Below are positions 42,179-50,043 of a stretch of DNA of 64,000 nucleotides, in pieces. This DNA comes from Clostridia bacterium (GTDB lineage Bacteria > Bacillota > Clostridia > Christensenellales > Borkfalkiaceae), in the NCBI GenBank assembly GCA_017397305.1, contig JAFQJB010000009.1, positions 62,001 through 126,000 of the forward strand. The letters are read 5' to 3'. Under the pieces are notes generated by a model. That model was not told the DNA's origin, did not search any database, and was given only the letters and a program-made list of their open reading frames with translations. The position numbers and the translations under genes are program-made. Numbering within the stretch: position 1 is the stretch's first letter; every line of letters starts with the position of its first letter.

Positions 42179-42439
42179 ACTGTTTATATCATCAAAAGAT
42201 AATAATTGAAATTTAAGTTTAAGATAATCTTCGCTAAAAAATAAATCTTCACCAATAACCGAAACAATAATTTCTTTATCTTCGTTCAAAAATGTTGATA
42301 AAAACAAATTGAAAAGATAGTCGTCTTCAAACAAAAGGGATTGTGCTTCTTTTGGAAGGTTGGCAAAAACTGAAGATTCCAAATTATTGTTTTTTAAGTA
42401 GTCGATAAGTTTTTCTTTTATCTTAGTGCGTATATCCAT
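42176..42439 (-). CDS. Small acidic protein of unknown function behind a structured leader
   Basis: An 87-residue protein, mostly helical by composition, with acidic patches (LFEDDYLFNLFL, FDDINS). I do not recognise a family. GAGGAG lies seven bases before the ATG, so it is a real translation unit. Uniquely in this window, a UUCG-capped terminator ends only 12-20 bases upstream of the ribosome binding site, with a structured, promoter-bearing RNA of about 215 nt before it. The gene is therefore either controlled by that RNA through attenuation or expressed by read-through. A toxin, an anti-toxin or a phage-defence related role is possible but unsupported. Confidence 0.65.
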   Translation of the reverse strand: MDIRTKIKEKLIDYLKNNNLESSVFANLPKEAQSLLFEDDYLFNLFLSTFLNEDKEIIVSVIGEDLFFSEDYLKLKFQLLSFDDINS

Positions 42440-42450
42440 AATTTCTCCTC

Positions 42451-42484
42451 AAAATAAAAAGTGCGCCAACCGAAGCTAGCGCAC
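42451..42484 (-). terminator. UUCG-capped terminator before the 87-residue gene
   Basis: On the minus strand GTGCGC and GCGCAC enclose UAGC-UUCG-GUUG, extending to a 10-bp stem with a C(UUCG)G tetraloop. The tail is TTTTTATTTT, directly followed by the GAGGAG ribosome binding site of the small gene. Confidence 0.88.
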
Positions 42485-42668
42485 CCAAAACGCAAACTCC
42501 GATTGTTGTCACACAAACTTAATTAGAAGAGAAAGAAGTTTCCACATTCTAACTGCAGGAATTTGCGTTTTTAACAAAACACAAGAGCTAGAATGTGAAA
42601 AAAAGGCAAAATTATCCCTCTATTAAAAGAGAAACCACTTTACTTCTAAATATAAAGTTTGTGTGACA
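42452..42668 (-). ncRNA. Candidate structured RNA (6S-like or cis-regulatory leader)
   Basis: On the minus strand a TTGATA-17-TATACT promoter starts a transcript at about 42668. Its first 14 bases TGTCACACAAACTT (42668-42655) pair perfectly with 42520-42507, and the pairing continues imperfectly inward through TTAGAAG, AAAG and GTTTC. CACATTCTA (42599-42591) pairs with TAGAATGTG (42551-42543) as an upper stem. A 14-bp stem, 42558-42571 with 42487-42500, would cross the closing stem, giving a pseudoknot or an alternative fold. A strong terminator follows. Paired ends, an internal bubble and an apical stem resemble 6S RNA; the position just before a gene suits a riboswitch or attenuator. I cannot decide between them. 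Confidence 0.6.
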
Positions 42669-42673
42669 CGGAT

Positions 42674-42702
42674 AGTATAGCATATCAAAAAATTTTTATC
42701 AA
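42674..42702 (-). promoter_or_regulatory. Promoter of the structured RNA
   Basis: Minus-strand TTGATA (42702-42697) and TATACT (42679-42674) with a 17-base spacer. The expected start is at 42667-42668, the first base of the closing stem. Confidence 0.8.
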
Positions 42703-42736
42703 GTATTTTTAAAATTAAATATGTTTGCAAGGCGAC

Positions 42737-42765
42737 TAGACAAATCAATTAGTATTTTATATAAT
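42737..42765 (+). promoter_or_regulatory. Promoter giving a leaderless XRE mRNA
   Basis: TAGACA (42737-42742) and TATAAT (42760-42765) with a 17-base spacer. The expected start, about seven bases after the -10 box, falls on the ATG at 42772, and no Shine-Dalgarno sequence is present. Confidence 0.65.
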
Positions 42766-42771
42766 ATAATT

Positions 42772-42969
42772 ATGGATAAGAAATTTTGTGAAAACTTAAA
42801 GGGTGCAAGAAAGGGTGTAGGGCTTACCCAAAAGCAAGTTGCAGAAAAACTTGGCGTGGTAGAAAGTTGCTATGCTAACTGGGAGCAGGGAAGAACTGAG
42901 CCAAACGTTGATATGTTGAGAAAACTTGCGGAAATATTTGATGTTTCTATCGACGAATTGATAAAATGA
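42772..42969 (+). CDS. Small XRE-family regulator (apparently leaderless)
   Basis: A 65-residue protein consisting of a single XRE helix-turn-helix (LKGARKGVGLTQKQVAEKLGVVESCYANWEQGRTEPN). The ATG at 42772 starts the conserved domain; an upstream in-frame ATG at 42721 adds residues unrelated to the family and is rejected. It diverges from the structured RNA and the 87-residue gene with promoters about 35 bases apart, so it could regulate both. A strong terminator follows. Confidence 0.83.
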   Translation: MDKKFCENLKGARKGVGLTQKQVAEKLGVVESCYANWEQGRTEPNVDMLRKLAEIFDVSIDELIK

Positions 42970-42970
42970 T

Positions 42971-43004
42971 AAAAAAGTCATCACTTTTTGTGATGACTTT
43001 TTTT
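42971..43004. terminator. Bidirectional terminator between XRE gene and rhaM-like gene
   Basis: GTCATCAC (42977-42984) and GTGATGAC (42990-42997) with a T5 loop, flanked by six A residues and seven T residues. It serves the two convergent genes. Confidence 0.92.
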
Positions 43005-43006
43005 CT

Positions 43007-43321
43007 TTACTCTTTATAAAAAACTTCGGTTAAATCGTCGTAATACTTACCTTCTTCGTGGTGTAAAAAGCAGGGCTTTGAATATATCCACCAGCGGTGC
43101 ATTACTGGGGAATTATCAAGGTCAGCCATATCCGCACTATAATCTTTTCCCGTATACTCGTAAAAAGTGAAAACTTTATTGCCTAGCATAGAGATTGAAT
43201 AATTGTGGATATGGTGCTTGTCCAAAACCTCTATTAATTCTGGCCACGGATTTTCGTGAAGTTTGATATAATCTTCTACCTTTTCCGCTTTTAGTTCGGA
43301 ATACATTATAATTCTTTTCAT
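43007..43321 (-). CDS. L-rhamnose mutarotase family protein
   Basis: A 104-residue protein of the RhaM/RhaU family, which interconverts the anomers of L-rhamnose (or a related sugar). Diagnostic parts are YIKLHENPWPELIEVLDKHHIHNYSI, with the catalytic His, and the C-terminal MHRWWIYSKPCF. It is the last gene of a leftward cluster under a LacI-type regulator. No rhamnose isomerase or kinase is present, so the true sugar may differ. Confidence 0.88.
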   Translation of the reverse strand: MKRIIMYSELKAEKVEDYIKLHENPWPELIEVLDKHHIHNYSISMLGNKVFTFYEYTGKDYSADMADLDNSPVMHRWWIYSKPCFLHHEEGKYYDDLTEVFYKE

Positions 43322-43325
43322 TTTA

Positions 43326-43694
43326 CTATTTAGCGCAGTAACCCGTAGAATAATAACCTAGGTTTTGACGGCGGTCAAGTCTGCCGTAGCTTGCACAAAT
43401 CTCAATGTCGCTAACGAGTTCAACAGAGTATTGACCGAAAGGAATTTGATAGTTTTCTTCACAGATAGGAAGGTCCATTCTAACGCAAATAACTCTTTCA
43501 GCGGGAACGGTAAGGTGCAAATTCTTTATAGGTGCTTTATCCGAAAAATAGATGTTTACGATAACGTGTGCGTCAACTGGTTGGTTGTTTGTTATCATCA
43601 TCGCTTCGTGACCGGGAAGGTTGGGGTCGTCGCCGTTTCCTGGAAGGTCGCCGTCTATAAACATATAATGTTTGTAACCGATTTTTTCGCTCAT
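43326..43694 (-). CDS. ASRT-like (sensory rhodopsin transducer family) protein
   Basis: A 122-residue beta-sandwich protein similar to Anabaena sensory rhodopsin transducer. The match runs along the length: GHEAMMITNNQPVDAHVIVNIYFSDKAP, LTVPAERVICVRMD and YGRLDRRQ. Homologues outside photosensory systems are thought to bind carbohydrates or act in sugar gene control, which fits the mutarotase neighbour five bases downstream. No rhodopsin is in the window. Confidence 0.82.
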   Translation of the reverse strand: MSEKIGYKHYMFIDGDLPGNGDDPNLPGHEAMMITNNQPVDAHVIVNIYFSDKAPIKNLHLTVPAERVICVRMDLPICEENYQIPFGQYSVELVSDIEICASYGRLDRRQNLGYYSTGYCAK

Positions 43695-43717
43695 TTTCTT
43701 TTCTCCTTATTTACATA

Positions 43718-44890
43718 TTAAAGGTCTTTCATAAAGTAGTCGTCCATCTTCTTAGAAAGCGGTCTGCAACCAGTTTCGGTGATAACGTAACCCGTTTCGA
43801 TACGTCCGCCGTGTAGGTCGGGGTGACCGAAGAAGCTTACGTCAACCATAACGGTCATACCAGGAACGAGAACGAAGTCGCCGTTAGGTCCAAAGAAGGG
43901 CGCTTCTGCTTCCATAAGACCGATTGAGTGAGCAAACGGACAAACGAGATAATCTTTTAGTCCGTGTTTTTCGTAATAAAGCCTGCCAGGGACGTCGATT
44001 TCTCTACCGGTCATACCGGGCTTTAACATGGCTTTAGTAAGGCGCATGGTTTCTCTCATATGGTTTAGAAGGTCTTTTTGCTTTTGGGTATAAACGCCGT
44101 TAACGGGGATAGTGTCACCAAAAGTGCCCGCATAGCCGTTAAATCTAGGTGCGATACCAATCATAACGAGTTCGCCGTCCACCATAGCCTTATTGGTAGC
44201 GGTGGGAACAACTGCTTTTGCACGTTCGCCAGAACCAACGATTGTTGAGTAAGCAAAACTCGTTGCACCGTTTGCACGGCAGATTGCTTCACCAGCGGCT
44301 GCAACTTCAAATTCGAATGCGTTCGGTTTGATTGCTGCAAGCATTTTATCATACGCCATATCGCAAAGAACGGTCGCTTGTTGAATTTGGTCAACTTCCC
44401 AAATGCTCTTATATGCACGGAGTTTTTCGTATTCGTCGGTGATATCAACCATTTCAACACCTTCAAAGCCCGCAACGAAATCGTTGTAAACTTGGTGGGG
44501 GATAGTTGCCGTTCCAACAAAGCCGATTTTCTTTAATACCGTGCCTTCTCTCTTTAACTCTTCGTCAAGTTGCTTAAAGTTCATTATGGTTGCGTTGGGA
44601 TATTCCTCATCGGGAACCATAAATACGGGGAAGCATCTAACCTTGGTGATTGCAGAGTTCATTTTTGCAAAGGGTTCGGATTCGGGACCACCGAGAAGAA
44701 CGGGTTCGCCTTCAACTGGGATTAATACAGAGCCCTTTTCGAACTGACCGCACCAACCGGTGAGATACCAGCCGTTTGCAACGTTAAGTTCGTCAAAGTA
44801 AACGAGCGCAGCGTCAAGACCTTTTGCTCTCAAAATTTCTTTGACTTGTTTGATTCTTTTTTCTGTTTCTTGCATGTTGTAGTAAGCCAT
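43718..44890 (-). CDS. M24 family metallopeptidase / Xaa-Pro aminopeptidase-like
   Basis: A 390-residue creatinase/aminopeptidase P fold protein. An N-terminal creatinase domain (1-130) with LYxSDxNGxYLTGWCGQFEKG-like sequence precedes the pita-bread catalytic domain. Candidate metal ligands lie in GTFGDTIPV (Asp), CPFAHSIGL (His) and GGRIETGYVIT (Glu). Members cleave Xaa-Pro bonds or hydrolyse small C-N substrates such as creatine. Its placement with an M81 enzyme and sugar genes suggests a small-molecule substrate, but this is inference. Confidence 0.82.
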   Translation of the reverse strand: MAYYNMQETEKRIKQVKEILRAKGLDAALVYFDELNVANGWYLTGWCGQFEKGSVLIPVEGEPVLLGGPESEPFAKMNSAITKVRCFPVFMVPDEEYPNATIMNFKQLDEELKREGTVLKKIGFVGTATIPHQVYNDFVAGFEGVEMVDITDEYEKLRAYKSIWEVDQIQQATVLCDMAYDKMLAAIKPNAFEFEVAAAGEAICRANGATSFAYSTIVGSGERAKAVVPTATNKAMVDGELVMIGIAPRFNGYAGTFGDTIPVNGVYTQKQKDLLNHMRETMRLTKAMLKPGMTGREIDVPGRLYYEKHGLKDYLVCPFAHSIGLMEAEAPFFGPNGDFVLVPGMTVMVDVSFFGHPDLHGGRIETGYVITETGCRPLSKKMDDYFMKDL

Positions 44891-44919
44891 AATAAAGCCT
44901 CCTTAAAATATTTTCAAAT

Positions 44920-46332
44920 TTATCTAAAATCGTCGTCTAACGGAAACATTGGACGGCGGATTTTTTTCATGTGCATATCTTCAAGCCTTTCGGTTGAACT
45001 TCCTGGGGTGAATGCCAAAATCGCACGCCTTGCGACCTTTGCAAGTTCGGGGAAGAGATAGCCTAGTTTAACCACAACGATATCGAAGGTAGTAAAATCT
45101 AGGTCAATCGACTCGAATATATCGGGACGGCACATTGACGCGCGGTTTTTGGTTATAACCACGGTTATATTACCGCAGTCGAGGGTTGCCGACTCGCCCG
45201 CGTCACCACCCGTATAGGATAAAATGTTGCCCTTGTGGATAAGTTTGCCGGTTATGGTTGCGCTTTCGCTATTTTTATCAAGGCTTCCACCAACCTTTAG
45301 GGTTAATATGTCGCCTATATTTGCCTTATAACACTTTTCGCAAGCCTCTCTATCGGCAATGCCTGCAATCAGCACGTTTTTTGCGCCCGCTTTTATTATG
45401 CGGTTTAACATAAACGCGTTGTCGCCCGCAGCACCAGCGGTGGTGTTGTCGCCAGAGTCGGAAAGGAAAACCCCGCCGCCTTTATCCGCCATTGCTCTTT
45501 CAATCGCTTCATCGGGGGCAACCGCTTCAACCAAAAACTTAAAGTCGTGGCGAATTTCGTAATACTTGTCGGCAAGTTTTTTGGCAATTTCCCTTGCAAT
45601 TTCCGTGTCGCTTTCGTGGGTAACAACAAAGTTTGGACCCATATAATCTTCGTCTATCCACGGCTGACCGTTGAAAACTTGAACACCAAGAATACCCGCG
45701 GTTGATTTTTCCAATTCCTCCGCCATTTCCATAACGCTCTTTAGCGGCTCCAAATCGGTTTGAACGGCATCACCGCAAATAACCACGTTCGCCCTTTCTA
45801 TAACAGGGGTGGGCATTATCCCTTTTCTTAAACAATATAATAATTTCTCTGCCGCACGGAGTTGTGTTGCCGTGTGGTCGCGGTGGGGGGCTGTTCTAAA
45901 GCCCGTGATAAAGTTGACCATTGAAACCAATTTATCGGTATTGTTTGCGTGAAAGTCAAGTGCCAAAGATATGGGGATATCTTTACCAACTTTTTCCCTT
46001 ACCATTTGAACAAGATATTCGTCGCCCGACCCAATTTTTTCAACGTACATAGAGCCGTGAAGGTATAGCCACACTCCGTCCACGTCATTGGGAATAGCGG
46101 ATACAAGTTCGGTTGCAAGCGACATAAAATCGTCAAAGGCAACCGCACCGCCGGGGAGTGCGTGTGCATAGATAGTCGGCACGATTTCCACACCCTCTTT
46201 TTCAAGGTAGTCAGCCACCTTAATTTTTGCATACATATCCTTTCCTTTAGCATAGTCAAAGTCTTGTCTATAAGTGGGGATAGGGGTGAGGCTGTTGCCC
46301 TCACACTGCATTGAACCAATAGCAATTTTCAT
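44920..46332 (-). CDS. M81 family metallopeptidase (MlrC-like)
   Basis: A 470-residue protein of the M81/MlrC (microcystinase C homologue) family. The start IAIGSMQCEGNSLTPIPTYRQDF, the metal-site LALDFHANNTDKL, the YRTAPHRD-type GFRTAPHRDHTATQ and FLSDSGDNTTAGAAGDN are typical. The ATG at 46332 has TAGGAG at good spacing; an earlier in-frame start adds an unrelated segment. It is the first gene of the cluster after the LacI-type operator at 46348-46363. The physiological substrate of this family in gut anaerobes is not known. Confidence 0.87.
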   Translation of the reverse strand: MKIAIGSMQCEGNSLTPIPTYRQDFDYAKGKDMYAKIKVADYLEKEGVEIVPTIYAHALPGGAVAFDDFMSLATELVSAIPNDVDGVWLYLHGSMYVEKIGSGDEYLVQMVREKVGKDIPISLALDFHANNTDKLVSMVNFITGFRTAPHRDHTATQLRAAEKLLYCLRKGIMPTPVIERANVVICGDAVQTDLEPLKSVMEMAEELEKSTAGILGVQVFNGQPWIDEDYMGPNFVVTHESDTEIAREIAKKLADKYYEIRHDFKFLVEAVAPDEAIERAMADKGGGVFLSDSGDNTTAGAAGDNAFMLNRIIKAGAKNVLIAGIADREACEKCYKANIGDILTLKVGGSLDKNSESATITGKLIHKGNILSYTGGDAGESATLDCGNITVVITKNRASMCRPDIFESIDLDFTTFDIVVVKLGYLFPELAKVARRAILAFTPGSSTERLEDMHMKKIRRPMFPLDDDFR

Positions 46333-46347
46333 AAGGATTCTCCTATA

Positions 46348-46363
46348 TTGCAAACGTTTGCAA
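46348..46363. promoter_or_regulatory. LacI-type operator before the M81 gene
   Basis: TTGCAAACGTTTGCAA is a perfect 16-bp palindrome with the central CG typical of LacI/GalR operators. It lies between the regulator gene and the M81 start, overlapping the 5' untranslated region. Confidence 0.88.
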
Positions 46364-46411
46364 AAAATCAAAAACATTAAACCAAAACGGTTGTGTTTTG
46401 GCTTAATTAAA

Positions 46412-47431
46412 CTAGTTTAGGTCGCTCACCGTATCGCCCTCTTCAACGAGGGGAGAAAGAAGAATTTTTTGGCTACTTGCGTTGATTTTATTGACCAACG
46501 CGTCGATTAAAAGTTCACCGACTTTTTTGCCGATTTGTTCTTCTGGTTGCTTTATTGAGGTTATGTTTTGGCTTCCGCCGTAATCGTCGTTATGCACGTC
46601 AAAGCCCAAAATAGAAATATCTTCAGGCACTTTTAGACCGCGTTCGTTTATTGCTTTTTTTGCACCGTACGTCATTTTTTCGGACGCAACGTAAACGGCG
46701 GTGAAAGGGGACTTGTCACGATTATCAAGTAGTTCACACATCGCATCGTAACCCGATTGACGTTTATAGTCGCCAATCTTTATAAGGTCGGGGTTGATAG
46801 GTAGGTTAACTTCCTCTGCGCCCGACAAAAACCCTTTTAGGCGGAGAGATGCTGAAATTTCGTTTTGAAGACCCATTATGGTCGCGATAGAGCGGTGCCC
46901 TGCATCGTAAAGGCGGTTAAACCCAAGTTTTCCCGCTGAAAAGTTGTCCACGGTAACGGCTGAAAGGTCGGTACCTTCGGGCACGTTGTCGATGTATATA
47001 ACAGGGATAGAGTTGTCCGCAAAAGATTTAGCGTGTTTTTCTTCATCGTCTACCGATGCCAAAACCAACGCGTCTACCCTATGTTGATAAAGTGATTGCA
47101 AATGTTTGCGTTCTTGTTCTTTATTCTCGCCAGTATCCGCCAAAAGCAAGGTGTATCCATGGGCGGAAACAACGGCGCTGATTTGCTTTACTATCTTTCC
47201 AAAAAACACTTCGGAAATGTCGGGCAAAACAACTGCGATTGTATGAGAAGAGCATTTTTGCAAAGAACGTGCAATCTCGTTTGGAACGTAGCCGTATTTT
47301 TTTGCAAGTTCAACCACTTTTTCGCGTGTTTTTTCGTTTACAACGCTTTTATTGTTGAGCGCGCGTGAAATGGTGGATACCGAAACGCCAAGCTCTTTTG
47401 CGATAGATTTTAAGGTGGTGTCACTCTTCAT
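46412..47431 (-). CDS. LacI/GalR-family transcriptional repressor
   Basis: A 339-residue regulator. The helix-turn-helix and hinge are at the N-terminus (TLKSIAKELGVSVSTISRALNNKSVVNEKTREKV), followed by a periplasmic-binding-like ligand domain (IAVVLPDISEVFFG onward). The ATG at 47431 with AAGGAC is used; upstream in-frame codons overlap the operator. Perfect palindromic operators lie just before its own start and before the M81 gene, so it should repress both itself and the cluster until a sugar-like ligand binds. A third, weaker site lies within the gene. Confidence 0.93.
   Translation of the reverse strand: MKSDTTLKSIAKELGVSVSTISRALNNKSVVNEKTREKVVELAKKYGYVPNEIARSLQKCSSHTIAVVLPDISEVFFGKIVKQISAVVSAHGYTLLLADTGENKEQERKHLQSLYQHRVDALVLASVDDEEKHAKSFADNSIPVIYIDNVPEGTDLSAVTVDNFSAGKLGFNRLYDAGHRSIATIMGLQNEISASLRLKGFLSGAEEVNLPINPDLIKIGDYKRQSGYDAMCELLDNRDKSPFTAVYVASEKMTYGAKKAINERGLKVPEDISILGFDVHNDDYGGSQNITSIKQPEEQIGKKVGELLIDALVNKINASSQKILLSPLVEEGDTVSDLN
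47096..47110. promoter_or_regulatory. Auxiliary operator-like site inside the lacI-type gene
   Basis: TTGCAAATGTTTGCG differs from the flanking operators at two positions. It is 332 bases from the upstream operator and about 750 from the downstream one, a geometry compatible with DNA looping. It could also be a coding coincidence. Confidence 0.35.
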
Positions 47432-47440
47432 AATTTGTCC

Positions 47441-47456
47441 TTGCAAACGTTTGCAT
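47441..47456. promoter_or_regulatory. LacI-type operator before the regulator gene
   Basis: TTGCAAACGTTTGCAT contains the 14-bp palindrome TGCAAACGTTTGCA, identical in its core to the site at 46348-46363. It lies ten bases before the regulator start codon, implying autoregulation. Confidence 0.87.
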
Positions 47457-47521
47457 TTTTCTAAATTATAACAAGTTCGTCGCCCGTTGTCAATGATAAA
47501 ACCCAAAAAATTTTACAAGAT

Positions 47522-47806
47522 TTAGGTTTTTTTGTGGCGAGATTTTACTCTGTTTATAAATTGGTCGTGACTAGTCATGGTGGATAACATTTGCGAGGAT
47601 AGGGGTGGGGAAAGATAGGGCTTATTTTTAGGGCTTTCGGGCGAAGTTTTGTTTTTTGTCGGGGTGGAGTTCGTGTTTATTAGAGAATTAAGAAGGTCGC
47701 CGAGCGGAGTGGGGTCGCCCTTTTGTTGTTGCTCTAAAGGGTTTTTAAGGGTAGAATTTTGGTTAACGAGCGAGCTGATAAGATTAAAAATTCCAAATTT
47801 ATCCAT
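47522..47806 (-). CDS. Small hydrophilic protein of unknown function
   Basis: A 94-residue protein rich in Asn, Ser, Pro, Lys and Thr, likely disordered over most of its length with a short amphipathic N-terminal helix (MDKFGIFNLISSLVNQ). No family is recognised. AAAGGAGATAAAA precedes the ATG, which supports expression. It stands alone between the LacI gene and a rightward lipoprotein gene. Confidence 0.6.
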   Translation of the reverse strand: MDKFGIFNLISSLVNQNSTLKNPLEQQQKGDPTPLGDLLNSLINTNSTPTKNKTSPESPKNKPYLSPPLSSQMLSTMTSHDQFINRVKSRHKKT

Positions 47807-47947
47807 TTTTATCTCCTTTGATGGCAGAAAAAACCATAAAAAAACAAAAAAATCATTGCAATTATTTTTTACTTAGTATATAATAACTATATTACTGATT
47901 ATATTCGGGGACTATTAAAAAGTTTACCAAAAGGACTTGGAGATAAT

Positions 47948-49804
47948 ATGAAGAAATTTTTAACTAGAATTATGGGCTGTGCGCTTGCACTAGGAATAGT
48001 TTGCACCGGACTTGTCGGCTGTAAGGACAAGGGTGGCGAATGGGACGGCGCGGGCTTTACTGATGGAGGAGCGGTTGAATCGGTCGGCGGTTTTGTTGCT
48101 TCAACCGAAAACTATATCTACTATATCAACGGCATTGCCGACCCTGAAAACAATAACGAATACGGCAACCCCGTTAAGGGCACGCTTATGGCTGCTAACA
48201 AAAAAGATTTAAGCGACACCAAAATCGTTGTTCCGCAAATGTACACGGCAACCGATTACGGCGCAGGTGTGTTTATTGACAACGGCTATGCTTATTACGG
48301 AACGTCCAACACCGAAAAGAACTCTAGTGGCGACGTTGCAAATAGAGAACTTGTATTTTCAAAGGTGAAACTTGGCGGTGGTGAGCCGGAAATTCTTTTG
48401 AACGTGGGCGACCTTGACGTAGAGTATAGAATCGTAAAGGGTGGCGACACCGTTTATATCGTTTACTATGATGATGACGATAGTGCTATTAAGAGTTTTA
48501 ATACTTCTACTAAGGAAGAAATCGTCGTTGCTAAGCAAGACGCAAAATCAAGCACCAACTATTCGCTTAAAGAATATAAGTTTGTAGAAACGGGAATGGG
48601 CAGTGTTGCAGTTGTGTTCACTCTTACCGTTTATGCAGAACCTTATATTGAAGAAAAGGATAAGGACGATTATCAAAGACTTACCGAACTTTATAACTAC
48701 GTATACGTTTACTCGGCTGGCGACGCTATCGATGGTAGAGGTGTTGCAGGAAAGGTTGTGTTAGGTCAAGACGAACAAAAACGTGAAACCTTTACGCTCA
48801 CCAACGTTTATGGTAAATACTTGCTCGCATCTTCAACCGATATTCGTGGTAACGTTAAATATTACCTCGCAAAAACAAGTGAGATTTTGAATGACGGCGC
48901 AATTAAGGAAATCAAAAACAATTCTTACGTAAGCGACACCGCTTTCATTGCAGACTTTGACGAGGCATACGTAACAGAAAATTCTAAGATATATAAAGTT
49001 TCTTTGACTGGTGACGACAAACTTACCAAGAAAGCAGTTGCTTTGGCGGACGACGTTTCGGAAATTATTAACGTTATCGGCAATGACATTTACTATCAAA
49101 CCAAAGCAACCGAAATCGTTAGAATAGAAATGAATAACGAAGATGCTAACAAAGAATACGTTACTAGCGACTTGATTGCAACTAGTTGGTACGCACCCGA
49201 ATTTATTACTATTGAAGGAAAGACCTATTTATTCTATAATGATAGTTCAACTTTCGGCGCAGGCTACACCAAATACGTTGACCTTGCTGGTGAAGTTACC
49301 GGTGAAGACACTGATGACGACGGCGAAGAAGATAAGTTCTCACTATTAAATAGAGTATTCCTCGGTAAACTTTCTCAAACTGATAGAGTTGCTATTGCAA
49401 CCGCAAAAGTTGCGGTTATCGAAAACTCCTTGACCGTTGGTGTTCTTCCCATGGAAACGGATGAGAACGGCAAGTTCTTTAACCAAGAAGTAATCGATGC
49501 AAGAAAGGCATATAACGAACTTACGGATAGCGACAAAGAAAGCTATACTGAAGAAACCCTTAAAACGCTTGAAAAATACGAAAAGGCTATCCAAATGGCA
49601 AACGAATTTAACAAGCTTTCGGGTATGTACGGATACGAAAATAGGGACCTCAACGAACAAACCAAACTTAGAACAACCTATTTTGAAATTAAAGATGCTG
49701 TTATAGAATTTATGAAGAGCGAAGATTATAATGACGTTTCAAAACTTATCGACAATAACGTTGAGTGGTATTTCTCCGCTGCGCATAAGGAATTCGATAA
49801 ATAA
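47948..49804 (+). CDS. Large lipoprotein with propeller-like repeats (DUF5050-like)
   Basis: A 618-residue secreted lipoprotein with signal peptide ending GLVGC (Cys25). The mature part has recurring blocks with YYIN or YYQT-type strands and Asp/Asn-rich turns (ENYIYYINGIADPENN, DNGYAYYGTSNTEK, GNDIYYQTKATE), like DUF5050 beta-propeller proteins. The final 130 residues are helical. No enzymatic motif is seen. It has a promoter region of its own and a terminator after the stop, so it is monocistronic. Confidence 0.75.
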   Translation: MKKFLTRIMGCALALGIVCTGLVGCKDKGGEWDGAGFTDGGAVESVGGFVASTENYIYYINGIADPENNNEYGNPVKGTLMAANKKDLSDTKIVVPQMYTATDYGAGVFIDNGYAYYGTSNTEKNSSGDVANRELVFSKVKLGGGEPEILLNVGDLDVEYRIVKGGDTVYIVYYDDDDSAIKSFNTSTKEEIVVAKQDAKSSTNYSLKEYKFVETGMGSVAVVFTLTVYAEPYIEEKDKDDYQRLTELYNYVYVYSAGDAIDGRGVAGKVVLGQDEQKRETFTLTNVYGKYLLASSTDIRGNVKYYLAKTSEILNDGAIKEIKNNSYVSDTAFIADFDEAYVTENSKIYKVSLTGDDKLTKKAVALADDVSEIINVIGNDIYYQTKATEIVRIEMNNEDANKEYVTSDLIATSWYAPEFITIEGKTYLFYNDSSTFGAGYTKYVDLAGEVTGEDTDDDGEEDKFSLLNRVFLGKLSQTDRVAIATAKVAVIENSLTVGVLPMETDENGKFFNQEVIDARKAYNELTDSDKESYTEETLKTLEKYEKAIQMANEFNKLSGMYGYENRDLNEQTKLRTTYFEIKDAVIEFMKSEDYNDVSKLIDNNVEWYFSAAHKEFDK

Positions 49805-49825
49805 TCTACAAAACCAAAATTTTAT

Positions 49826-49853
49826 GGGCAACCGCAAGGTTGCCCTTTTTTTG
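49826..49853 (+). terminator. Terminator after the lipoprotein gene
   Basis: GGGCAACC and GGTTGCCC with a GCAA tetraloop, followed by seven T residues. Confidence 0.93.
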
Positions 49854-49986
49854 TTTGTTGACTGGTTTCGCGTAAAAGACTTATGGAAAAATATGTAAAA
49901 AAATATCGAAAAAACAAGAAAAATACTGATATTCTATAATTATGAACAATAATCGACAATATTTTTCCAAAAATGGTTAAAAATGC

Positions 49987-50015
49987 TTGAAATCTGTTTT
50001 ATAAAGTAGTAAAAT
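49987..50015 (+). promoter_or_regulatory. Candidate promoter of spo0A
   Basis: TTGAAA (49987-49992) and TAAAAT (50010-50015) with a 17-base spacer, 28 bases before the start codon. A 0A-box-like TGTCGAT on the minus strand lies upstream at 49952-49958 (6/7 match). Confidence 0.5.
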
Positions 50016-50043
50016 GTAGATATCTAAAAGAAAGGAGCTTTAT

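Noticed and set aside
49952..49958. 0A box showing autoregulation of spo0A
   Set aside because: A single 6/7 match to a 7-base motif in AT-rich sequence is too weak for its own call.
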